Below the pieces are notes generated by a model that made no database searches, was not told where the DNA came from, and saw only the letters and a list, made by a program, of their open reading frames with translations. From Macrophomina tecta (lineage: Eukaryota; Ascomycota; Dothideomycetes; Botryosphaeriales; Botryosphaeriaceae), in the NCBI GenBank assembly GCA_024180945.1, contig JAKSGN010000012.1:124001-188000 (forward strand): a DNA stretch of 64,000 bases, given 5' to 3'. This document shows positions 31,983 through 41,794 of this stretch, piece after piece; position 1 is the stretch's first letter, and every line of letters begins with the position of its first letter. The position numbers were made by a program, and so were the translations under genes.

Positions 31983-33625
31983 TCAACTCGGATGATTAGA
32001 AGCAGCTTTTTGTATCTCCCTCGCTGCTTCTTCCAGTTGAGACTTCGTTAAAACAGTCCCAGGGGTTATTGGAGTAGGTTCTTCGTCTTCCACGATATAG
32101 GGGCGTGGAAAAATCATGAGTACCGCTGCATTACCCCTGCTAACTGATGTTGAATGACCTCGATCCTCTAGTTTGCTAGGTTCGGCATGCCCAAGTTGGA
32201 TTTTCTCCCAGTCAAAGTCTTCACATTGCACGAGCTCAAAGCTAGGCTCGAATCTTTCTTTAAGCCGTTGAATCGATAGCCAAACCTCGCAGGCCCCGCT
32301 TGTGAAATTTTTAAGATCCCGCTCGAACATATCGGCATCATCCTTAGGGAGCAGGTCGCAGATGTGCAGCATCGTGTCCTGGACAACTCGTGATACTCTC
32401 TTATTAGCGGCAGAAAGTTGCTCTTCAGGAAAGATGTTTAATAACATCGCACGGGTGAATGCTTCCTTCTTACTGTGCGACGCTGCTTGGCGGAGCAGGA
32501 ACTCACGCAGTCCGCTTTCATCATCCACAATGTAGGTTGGCTCGAAGATATACCTGTTGAGGAGTCGTGCCAAGATGGCTAGGATGATGGTAGTGCGCAT
32601 TAACTTTGCTGCCGAAGAGTTCGAGCTCGGGAGAGGGATCTGATATTTGAAGTAGTTAGGTGCTTTGATTCGCGCCCAAGCATCTTGATTCTGATTCGAT
32701 TGGTTAGCCCGGTTCTAACACGTAAGATAATTAGCATACCTGTAGGATACCGGGCGACAGATCCCTATTGAAATATGATCCGACCAGTTTAATTGCAGAT
32801 ACCCATAAGTCCTCTATCCGGACAACACTATCGCCGACTCAGCATTCTAAATTTTGTACATGTATTTAAAGCTTACAGAGTCACCCAGTCTCCTTCCCTC
32901 CGCTGCTCTGCCAGCCCTTCGAGCTCTTTCAAGCTTTCCCTTTCCTTACAGATCTCTCGGCATAACACCGAATTATCCGCCGTGCAGCTGTTGAGCGATG
33001 TCTTGGTTCGAGACGCTTCCGCCTGCGCCACGTCTAAAATGTCGTTCAGCATCGAAATCTCCTCATCTTTCTTCCTAATCTCTTGCATCAGCCCCTTTAT
33101 TATCTCGGTCGCCTTGGACTGCTTGTCTTCCTCCAATGTCCACAACTCTTTCATAAGTCTGCATTTCTTCGTCACCTCCTCGTTGCTTTTCTTGAGCTGT
33201 ACAATGTCCTGTTCTTGACACTTGATCATTGTCTCAAGATACTCCACTTTAGCCGTCAGGGCCATCTTCTCCCTCGCAAAACGACCGTATTCCTTTTTAT
33301 ACATTCTCAAGCACCGCCGGTTGGCCTTTTTGCTGTTTTCTTCTTGATATCGAAGTGTCCCGCGGAGAGCCTCAATCTCCTCTTATAGCCGAGGTATTTC
33401 CTCAATCGGTTCAGTAACGCCTTTGCAGCCATCGGACGCCAATACTTCCGGGTGTTCTGATGAATATGCGAGTGAGTCTGGAGGAGTTGGCTAACGCATC
33501 AAGTTTTCCGATGATGTCCAAAGAGGGGTTTGACGCGGCAGCCGATGCAGTACCGGTCAGGGATGGTATGGTTGGCGGAGATGCTGGTAAAATGTAATAG
33601 AGAGCGATTGGAACTCTTGGTCCAT
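31983..33625 (-). pseudogene. Uncharacterised fungal coiled-coil protein, decayed
   Basis: Minus strand, exons ending at 31983. The upstream part (33400-32880) is a long coiled coil (KKEYGRFAREKMALTAKVEY, QEQDIVQLKKSNEEV). After an intron it continues IEDLWVSAIKLVGSYFN, then APNYFKYQIPLP and the conserved-looking block RTTIILAILARLLNRYIF, KKEAFTRAMLLNIFP, DADMFERDL, ACEVWLSIQRLKERF. This order recurs in a widespread uncharacterised Pezizomycotina family. Lesions: a TAA (CAA-type) at about 33384 inside the coiled coil, a probable shift near 33480, and an apparent 25-nt intron near 32730 that is too short to be spliced normally. Start at 33625 (MDQEFQSL) is tentative. If translation starts at 33310 a shorter product is possible. 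Confidence 0.65.
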
Positions 33626-33639
33626 GCTATAGGAGGACT

Positions 33640-35006
33640 GCGTTTCAATTTATGTTTGTAATATTTGTGCTGGGCAAAGAGCATACATCCTGCAGGGGTT
33701 AACGTCCCCGAACGTTTGCGCCCAACGTGTTGCTGCAGCGTTTCTCAACAAACATCAATCTTGACTGGTCGGGATAAGCGCGGCATATTGTACAGTGCAG
33801 CACTCAAGTCGACTCTACCTAAGCTCTATCTAATTTGGTAAACACCAACCTGTCAGAGCCGCAGACTCCGCATCAGTGGCTGTTTGCGAAGCCCTTCTGG
33901 CCCTGCGCGCCCTCGACACACACCTGCCAGCAGGGCTCGAGACACAAGGAGTCGAGGATGAATATTAAGGCTGGGCCTGATTGCGTTACCGCACGGGCCG
34001 TGGTTATAGGAGGCTCTGGCGTCGGATGCGAATCGTGCGAGTATTCTGAGTCCGTTTCCGGAAGAGGGCACGCAGCGTTGTGAAAGCCAAAGCCAGTGCT
34101 CCGGGGAGGCGCGCGAGGATATGAAGCATCACCATTCGCTCGACGGTCTCTCGTTTCGCGCATGGACCGTAAGACCGCTTCACGACGCTGCAGTCCCGAT
34201 CGGACTGACTGGCGACCGATGGCGCGGCTGGGACGTACACGATGCGCCCTTGCGGGCGTAGGCTCCGGGCGTGTCTGTGCATGGATGAGTACGGGGATGC
34301 ACTGCCGCGGTGCGGGATAGCAAACTGTCCCCTGCCTTGCTACGGCTGCCATCCCCCGATCAGATTCGGTTGGGTAATAACTTTGCAGCGCCTATGGGGG
34401 CTCGAGTCTGTCCTCGCCCCTCTACTCGGAATATCTCGGTTAAGCATGTTCAGCCCAAGGTTGAATGTGCTTTTTTTTTCTTTTCTTTTTTCTTTTTTTG
34501 CGAGGAGCGTGGGAGGCGCCTAAACGGCGTTGTCGAGCTGTGGAGATCCGGCGCAGCCGCCAAGACTCGGCTTTAGCGTGCTGGTGTTCCACAACATGAG
34601 TACTACTTAATTCTTCGCTGTCCCTAAACTCGGTACCGGCACCGAGTGTTTCGACTTTTTTTTTTTTTTTTTGCGAGTGACCACTAGATGGACTCGGACT
34701 TGTACTTCTCTACAGGCAAGCTTACGAATAGATAAGAAGAGCAGTTCGAAGTGGATGTACGCTATAGCGGCTCCATTTTATTCACAGAATAGCACTTACC
34801 AGATCGGCTTTACGGGAACGGCAAACACATCGAACGCCGACGAGCTCGCAGTAATGCAATGTGGCTTCACCATAGAGTGATGAGATATGCGACGCAAGTT
34901 AACCGCCCAAGCGGAGAGAGTGCGGCAGTAAAAGCCGGAGATAGTTAGGGATGGACGTCGTCTGTAGTAGGCCTCGGTTAAGGCAACGGTAAAGCTACAG
35001 ACGGGG
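33640..35006. other. No gene recognised
   Basis: GC-rich 33830-34330 has overlapping ORFs on both strands (the longest, 33873-34352 minus, has low-complexity Arg/Pro-rich translation), none with a family motif. A poly(T) tract of about 20 lies near 34655-34672. ORF 34671-34880 is unrecognised. Confidence 0.4.
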
Positions 35007-35273
35007 TGTTACGACACCAGTTGGAGGGAACAGAGGAAGGACGGCCTCACTCCCCAGAAATGGCCCTGACCCTTCGGAACGGAGAAACCCTAGCCCCAAG
35101 CAGCAGAAGGTGGACCTACGACTCAACGCACTGACCATGGATCACTTGGATCACTGGATCACGGTGAGCCACCAGTGATCAACCGTGATCCAACCCAAAC
35201 ACCCTGTGTATATAGACCACACTCGTTACAGTAGATAGGACTCTCGTGGTCAACTTATCAATTGATTATTACC
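35007..35273 (+). mobile_element. Gypsy-type LTR, relative of the one at 8824
   Basis: Starts TGTTACGACACCAG right after a polypurine-like AGACGGGG, and ends near GATTATTACC. Shares TGTATATA(A/G)ACCACACTC and CGTGGTCAACTT with 8824-9114. The preceding polypurine tract suggests a 3' LTR of a mostly deleted element. The last bases no longer match GTAACA and no TSD is seen. Confidence 0.6.
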
Positions 35274-35742
35274 CTACCATCTTGTGCGTACCTCCCCTGC
35301 CTACTGCAAAGGCTCCCAGAAAGCCCAAGCTACCCGACGATACGCTTGACCTCCCCAAAAAAGAGTAACGGCGTAGCACATGCTAGGAGAGCACAAGTAA
35401 TAGTAAGCTTGGTCCATATCATTAATAGTTAACAATATATATTTATTGGCAGCGTCTATATTATTATCCTTATGGAAAAGCTTAACAATAAATATACCCT
35501 TAACAATAAATATATATTCATTACTGGGATGTCTGCAGAGTCTTAAGAGATCTGGTTGAGTTAGGTGCGCGTCGTATACCCTGGTCTTGCACAGCACTCT
35601 GACTTGAATAGAGGAAACGATATCTCAAAGGCATCTTGACCTCGCTGCCATCCAGGCAATGAAAACCCGGAAGTCTCATCTATACATGCAGTGGTTTTGA
35701 GCTGTGAGGGGGAGCCGGACTCGGACAGTTTAGCGCTGGACA
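35274..35742. other. 3' region of the CSI2-like gene; alternative C-terminal frame
   Basis: On the minus strand, 35743-35561 is open in another frame and could extend the CSI2-like protein by about 60 residues (KLSESGSPSQLK) if a frameshift lies near 35745. Otherwise AT-rich 3' flank. Confidence 0.35.
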
Positions 35743-36466
35743 TCAGTATAATGCTGCACGAGAGACACGCATCACATCAGGCTTAGATTTGTTTGCATTT
35801 TCTCTGCTACATGAGCGCAGCGAACTGTCGCTCATGCTCTGGGCCAGGGCAGCCTTCTTCACGCTGCGACGGAGTGAATATGCGATCATGGCACGCCACG
35901 CCAGAATGCAGAAACCAAGGACACCCAGAGTCGCACCAACGCATATGAAGACGGTCCCTTCTGGATAAGGCGACTTCTGCATGAAGGGCGCGCGAGATAG
36001 ATCGGGCACAGTCACAGTGGGAATGCCAGCGCCGGCAAGGGTCGGAAGGTCGGCGAGAGAGCGGACTGAGTTGGCGGTGTTTCCAAGAGTTGTAGTAGCC
36101 GAACTACGGGTCGTTGTGGCTGCCGAAGTCTTGGACCAGGCATCGTCGGTCGTGGTCGCAGCAGCGGTTGTGTAGGCGGCCGACTCGGTATTTGATACAG
36201 ATTCGCTGGTAGTGCTGCTTTCTTCAGACGCTGTGGTGTCACTCGCGGTCGTCGGGGCTGCAGTCGTTGTCGCCTCGGCCGTCGTCTCAGCTGCAGCGGT
36301 CGTCGTGCCGTCGTTATTTCCCGTCGTCGCGGCGGCAGTGGTGGTCGCATCGTCCTGGGCAGAGGCGACAGTCACCAATTCCAAAAGCAGGAGAAATACA
36401 TAGAGAAAAGCCCTGGAGCAATGTTAGCAAACTGCGCCCAAGCAGACATCAGGCGACGGACCGCAT
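35743..36466 (-). CDS. CSI2-like type I membrane protein with 5-nt first exon, 224 aa
   Basis: Minus strand: exon 1 36466-36462 (ATG plus two bases), intron 36461-36413 (49 nt, GTCCGT...TTTGCTAAC...CCAG), exon 2 36412-35743. Splicing yields the signal peptide FLYVFLLLLELVTVASA. A Thr/Ala/Ser-rich ectodomain of ~110 residues follows (mucin-like, likely O-mannosylated), then APFMQKSPYPEGTVFICVGA, transmembrane LGVLGFCILAWRAMIAY and a basic tail (SLRRSVKKAALAQ). This matches CSI2-family proteins, linked to chitin deposition/cell wall. The family's C-terminal tail is longer, so the TGA at 35743 may be premature. The GTCCGT donor is unusual; if unspliced, an ATG at 36384 leaves no proper signal peptide. 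Confidence 0.7.
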
Positions 36467-37467
36467 GGTGGGCGACTGGCCGTGGGGTGGCCGGCGACGG
36501 TGAGGTCAAGGCCGAGGTTGGAGGAGCAGGATCGCTGCTGGCTCAGGAGAGAAGCGAGGGGAAGGGCAGGTGTCGGCACAAACGAAGGTGGTGTCTCGGG
36601 CGCTGGAATGAGACCAAGCGAAGGACGGTGGCACGAAGGAGCTTGGCCGAGGATGGGTCTGGTGGTGGTTCTGGAGATAAATAGAAACAAAGGGAGAGCG
36701 GCAATGCGATGGGTTCGTACTGGCGGACGACGGCAGACGTCGCAACAGCAGGGACAAATTCTTCAGGCTTCGGCACTACACTAGCAGAGTGCTTTTGGCT
36801 TCCAGTGCACAGGCTAGGAAGGGGAGGATGTAGCATCTGGAGACGCGCTGTGGGTCCTGAGCACCGTAAGCTGCCGACGCTTCGATTCTCTGCGCGATGA
36901 TTACATAAATGTGATCTTCGCAGGGTCCGCGTTGACCTACTGGCTCCCGTCCATGCGATCCACTTCGCGTGCATTAGTGCGAAGCGCTAATGCTAACCAC
37001 TCATGCATTCTGGCCCGAAAATAGATGCGTGTTGTTCTCAATTGCGGCGTCGCACAGTCGAGGCGCGCGTTGCCCTGCTGTGCTTTACTCAAGGGCGGGG
37101 CTCGTTCGGTAAGCAGTAGTGTTACCTTCAAGACCATCTGGGCCGTCGCTGCCGTCGGAGGCGCTGTCAGAATCCAGCTCCGATACTGATAGCTCGGCGA
37201 AATGCCTGTTGCTGTATGGTGTGGGGTGTGGGAGGTCATTGTAAAAGATGGGGGTTGTTAAAGGGGTAAATTCGAAATCCACACCTCAGAGGGTCAAATT
37301 CACCAAATCCACACACCCGCTCTGAATCCACACCACCGACATGCCACCGTATTAGTGCGGTGGCACAGACAAGGCGCTTCCCTTATTGCATTCTCGCTTA
37401 TTTAGCGCCCGTCGCACAGACAAGGGTTTTCTACACCTAACTCGTAGCAACGTAACTCTATACTATA
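36467..37467. other. No gene recognised
   Basis: Upstream region of the CSI2-like gene and flank of the Fot1-like element. The many overlapping ORFs (both strands) have no recognisable product. 37250-37330 contains repeated AATCCACAC motifs (four copies). Confidence 0.4.
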
Positions 37468-39300
37468 ACGTGTTTCACCACTCACCCGGCCACACCAGTC
37501 ATCCGGCCACCCCACCAACACCAAAACGCTTCTTTGTACAATTATTCCACCACAACGCCTTGAATTCAATCGAGATCTCTATCTAACTACTCCTTGATTA
37601 CTAGGACATCGGCGGATTGTGTGGCCTTGTAAATGGCAATTGCTGCACGTCGGCGGCGCACGTTGTCGTACAGCCGTCGCCTCCTGTTGATCAGCCTCTT
37701 CCTCCCCATTTTCTATCCCGTGAACCAAGGACTGCCCCAACTGAGCCTACAGAGCACCTCCCTGTGTAATATACCTTCGCCGGTATTGCTGTTTTTGTTT
37801 TCGCCGTTGATTAGCTGTACGAAGCTCCGAGTTCTTCTTTGTAAGTATCACAGCTGAATTCATCGCCATCTGACATCCCTTCACAAGTTGACTAAATGCT
37901 TGGCTCGTCGGGCTCTGAGATTGGCGCTGGATGAGATCCCGTATAAGCCGAGCCTGCTTCTCTAGCTGAGCTAAAGTATGAGGTGTTTCTGACGTCCATT
38001 GAGGTGCTTGTCCGTTCGCCGTAGCTGGTGGAGAGGGTGTTTTGGTAACGGTAAGCAACGATAAGACGCGTTGTGGGTTATACGGTATAAGCCCCGTGGC
38101 TTGGAATCCACTTCTGATATTTTGATCCGTAAAGACTAATGGGCGCACCTTCGAGTATATTGCGAGAAAGTTATCTTTGTTAATATGGTGGATTCCTTGG
38201 CGGACGCTTTCCTGAACCTCCTGACCGTACGAGCGCTTGAGGGGGGAGAAGTAGCTTACATTAAGCGGTTGGAGAAGATGCGAGGTATGCGCAGGCATAC
38301 AGAGCGTGACGATATTATTTGCTATACAGTATTGGTCAAATTCGGGCGTTGCGTGGCTGCTGTGACTATCGAGGATGAGGAGACGGTAGGCTCCCTTCGT
38401 ATAAGACTCTGTGTGTGTATTGAAGTGCTTGATTCATTCAAATCCGAGCTGGTCTGTCGTCCAGCCATTACTGCTTACAGCAATTACCTAGTTAGCCGGC
38501 AGTTCTCGATACCAGTTTGACTGGTGCACCTTCCCTACTAGGATGATGAACGGCGGAATCGCCCAGCCGGACGCGTTAATGCCCTCGATTGCCGTTGTCC
38601 ACTCACGGTTCCCTGGTTGTACAGTAGTTGCTCGACCGGTCGTATTAGAGCTTGTGACGACCTTAGATGTCGCAATTACCCCCATTATAAATCCTATCTC
38701 GTTAAAATTGTAGAAGTCGTCGTCGAGAATGCCGTACGAACAACGCGTCTCTTGAACACGCGTAAACCACGCGTTAATCGTGTCTGGATCCTCGCATTTA
38801 GCGCGTTGTGAATAGAACTTTCGATTCTATTTCATTTTAAGCTCGGGCTGGTTGTTGATAAAACGAGATGTCTAGTTCTTGCCGACTGGCTAAGGTGGAG
38901 GATTATGGCCGCGCGCTGCGAGTAAACAGTCTGCCATCCTTCGTACATCGATGATCTGGGGAGGGAATCCTCGTCGATCAAGGCTTAGGATCCACTCGAC
39001 TAAAGCCTTCTCTTCGGACGGCTGTAGCTTTCGTTTTTGCGAGTTAGACGCGCTTTGTGAGGCTGTTCCATCAAGACGACGTTAGAGAGTAGTTCGAGGT
39101 ATATCGTACGATGTTGCAGCCTTGCGAATGCTCGAAATTCGATTGTTTTGAACAGCCTGCTTAGCAAAAAGTAGTCTGCCCTCTTTCTGGCGTGATTCTT
39201 GGTTCTGTGTTGATGTCATTGCTGATTTGCACGAGGGCGCGTTTTGGTGTTGGTGGGGTGGCCGGATGACTGGTGTGGCCGGGTGAGTGGTGAAACACGT
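37468..39300 (-). mobile_element. Fot1-like element with ~60-bp TIRs
   Basis: 1833 bp, TA at 37466-37467 and 39301-39302. Perfect TIRs of about 60 bp begin ACGTGTTTCACCACTCACCC and contain two sub-repeats (CCGGCCACACCAGTCATCCGGCCAC). A decayed transposase lies on the minus strand. Its right TA is shared with the MITE that follows. Confidence 0.93.
37747..39270 (-). pseudogene. Fot1-like transposase, decayed
   Basis: N-terminal psq region near 39210-39082 (LLFAKQAVQNNRISSIRKAA, SYDIPRTTL). Catalytic parts: a FNEIGF-type strand near 38700, REWTTAIEGINASGWAIPPF at about 38600, then PAHTSHLLQPLNVSYFSPLK at 38290. C-terminal region FQATGLIPYNPQRVL and a basic KQKQQYRRRYI tail. At least two shifts/stops separate these blocks, and the first Asp strand has N-E where D-E is expected. 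Same domain order as the 11 kb transposase. Confidence 0.8.
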
Positions 39301-39302
39301 TA

Positions 39303-39728
39303 ACGTGTTCCACCACTCATCCGGCCACACCAGTCATCCGGACACCTGAAATTTCACCAAAATTTGCGAATTCCGCACCTTAATATCCCAACAACGGCTG
39401 GGTAATAAATTCTAAAATTTTAATATGTTGTATGCAGTGTTTTGAAATAGAAGCTATTAAATTTCTAAGAGCTAAACTTCCATAGTTCTTAAGATATTAC
39501 GGAAAAGGTGAAATTTTTTGAATTTAGGAACCAAAAAACCACTAGTTATAAGCTTTTAGCATCTAAAAATTTAATAACCTCTAGTTTTAAGCACTGCATA
39601 TAACGTATTAAAATTTTAGAATTTATTACCCAGCCGTTGTTGGGATATTAAGGTACGGTTTTTCTGATTTTTGGTGGTTTTTAGGGTGGCCGGATGACTG
39701 GTGTGGCCGGATGAGTGGTGGAACACGT
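39303..39728. mobile_element. Fot1-type MITE with long internal palindrome, abutting an autonomous-type element
   Basis: 426 bp, TIRs ACGTGTTCCACCACTCATCC / its complement, TA at both ends (39301-39302 shared, 39729-39730). Inside the TIRs a second inverted repeat of over 60 bp (TTAATATCCCAACAACGGCT ... complement near 39640) makes almost the whole element foldback. AT-rich, non-coding. TIR outer bases match the neighbouring element except T/C at a few positions. Confidence 0.93.
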
Positions 39729-39789
39729 TAACGCTACTAGTTGACGTAATCTTCCTAGCGTCAGCTTTACGTTGACGCCTTGCTGACTG

Positions 39790-41286
39790 GGCTGCTGACT
39801 GCTCCTTCAGGTCGTTGACTGCCTAGGCACCAGCCTGGGCCTGGGCAAGGCTTCCCTTGATGAATTTTTGTAGTAAAAGCGGGTTAATTAGGCCTTCTAG
39901 GTCCTCTGCTAGTTGACTACCGACCCGCCTTAATGTTCGAATAGTTAGTGGGGTGTTGGGGTCCGTGTTCTGTTGAAGGGGTGCTGTCTTATCGCGTGGC
40001 TGTTGACTGGATTCCATCTGGATTATCTTATCCACCACATACTGCGGGTTCCAGGGGTGAATGTCTGCCTCCCTCCAGGCACTTTTAATCGTGTGCTTGT
40101 CAAATGTCTGTTGACGAATGGAGTGTAAGGCGGCTAAAAATTCAACTTTATTAGAGTTGGTGCAACCGGTACGTGTCGCCTTATCAACTGCCTGTCGGTG
40201 CCAGTGCTTATATGGCTGGAACGCAATCAGATCAAGCGGCTGGAGTAGGTGTGTACTGTGAGGTGGCAGGCAGTAGACAAGGACGTTGTTTTGTTCGCAA
40301 AAACTAAGAAACTCGTAGGTGCAGTGTGAACCATGGCCGTCTAGTAGTAATAGCCGGTAGCCACCCTACCCCCTTCTTCCAGTCTGTCTGTCGAAATGTC
40401 GAATCCATTCAAGTGCTAGGCAGTCATCTGTGTAGCCGGTATCCGAGTTAGCCAACAGGGTGTTAGCTGGCAGGTCATTCTCAGTCCAGGCCGTGTAGAT
40501 ATTTAAACCGGGTAGAATAACCATTGGGGGAATAACGCCTCCATCTGCACTAATACACTCGCAGCAGGTAACTAGCTCTCGACAAGAGTCACTAGGTAGA
40601 ATCGCCTTACGGTCAGGCTGTAGAGTAATAATCCACTAGCTGCCACCAATACCGACTCGAAAGCCGGTTTCATCGTAGTTCCAGATGTCTGCTAGTTGAA
40701 TGCCGTGCTCATCAATAACGCGCTTAAGCCTGGTAAAATAGCGACTAATTGCAGCTGGATCGTGACTAGTAGTTCGTAGAATCTCGACTGGCTTCTGCTT
40801 AATGACTGATAGTTCAGGGTGCCGGGTAAGGAAGCGTCCAACCCAGTTATGGCCAATTGGAGGAGGCTTAGTAGTCGGATCCGAGTGGGCGCGAACTAGC
40901 AGCTGGTAGGCACTTGACTGCAGCATATGCAGGCGGCAGGACACTCCAATTTCGTCTAAATCAGCGCAGTAGAGGACCAGGGCCAGCTCCTGGTCATCAG
41001 TCAGTAGCCTGCCAGTCGGCCTCCGGTCTATTCGTGATCCAGTGCCTCGCCAGCGTCGGTGCAAGCGGAGGCGCGGAACATGGTATTTCTCAGCCAATTT
41101 CTTAATATTTGGTGAGATTTGAGTGTTCGCTTCGTCAAGCGCTTGTTGAACCCGATTCTCTACCTCTTGATAAGAACCAAAGGGTTGTGGTGGCTGCATG
41201 GTAATTGGTTGTTGACAAGGTGTCGCGATTTTGAGATTTTTGTTCGTTGGGGCGGGATTGTTCATTGGGGTGGGAGCTGCTCCCAA
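39790..41286 (-). pseudogene. Second pogo-type transposase family, two in-frame stops
   Basis: Minus strand from about 41199 (MQPPQPFGS) or 41286. HTH region NIKKLAEKYHVPRLRLHRRW (psq) and a CENP-B-type segment WVGRFLTRHPELSV. Catalytic core: IWNYDETGFRVG, then after TAG (about 40635) SADGGVIPPMVIL, and after a second TAG (about 40365) GYRLLLLDGHGSHCTYEFLS and LPPHSTHLLQPLDL. The tail extends past 39823 and is cut by the MITE at 39728. Both stops lie in otherwise intact coding sequence, consistent with point mutation. Not closely related to the Fot1-like copies. Confidence 0.85.
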
Positions 41287-41378
41287 CCATAGGCGACACT
41301 CCTTGATTTGCCGGCAAAGTCAACAATTTGACCGTCATTACCCCTCATACGCCTGTGGGCGCTGATTTGCCGGCAAAA
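41283..41378. repeat. Left member of a ~100-bp inverted repeat (TTTGCCGGCAAATC sub-repeats)
   Basis: Reads ...CATAGGCGACACTCCTTGAT, then two TTTGCCGGCAAA palindromes around a CAACAATTTGACCGTCATTA core. Its reverse complement is at 45414-45537. It immediately precedes the pogo-type transposase start, so it may be the TIR of that element; alternatively the two members bound the integrase element between them. Confidence 0.85.
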
Positions 41379-41794
41379 TTGACCTCTCAAGGGGTTGTTT
41401 TGGGCGATAAGAGTGCCCCCTTGGGGGCCTTGCAATTTCTCATGAGTCGTGCAGGCCTCGGCGCGAACACCACACATATAAATATCTATTAAATAAGCTC
41501 CCGATTGCCGCAGAAGCTGCACACCTTTGGATCGTTTGAAGCCTGTTGAAATTATAAAATGAAACTGTAAGGGAACTACCATGCTGTTGAGGATCGCGCG
41601 AGAAACAGTCAGAGAAAAGATCAGATTTTGCTTAAGATGCATCCTCAGGTTGATAAGTCAGGAAATAGAAGGACGTGGACACACCGCGCGAGGGCTGTTT
41701 TGGCTGGAAGATAAATATCTGCGATTGCCTTGACGACCTTTGTCTTCCAAAGCGCTCCTCATGAAGATCCAGCACTTTTTTTCATCCCCGCAAC

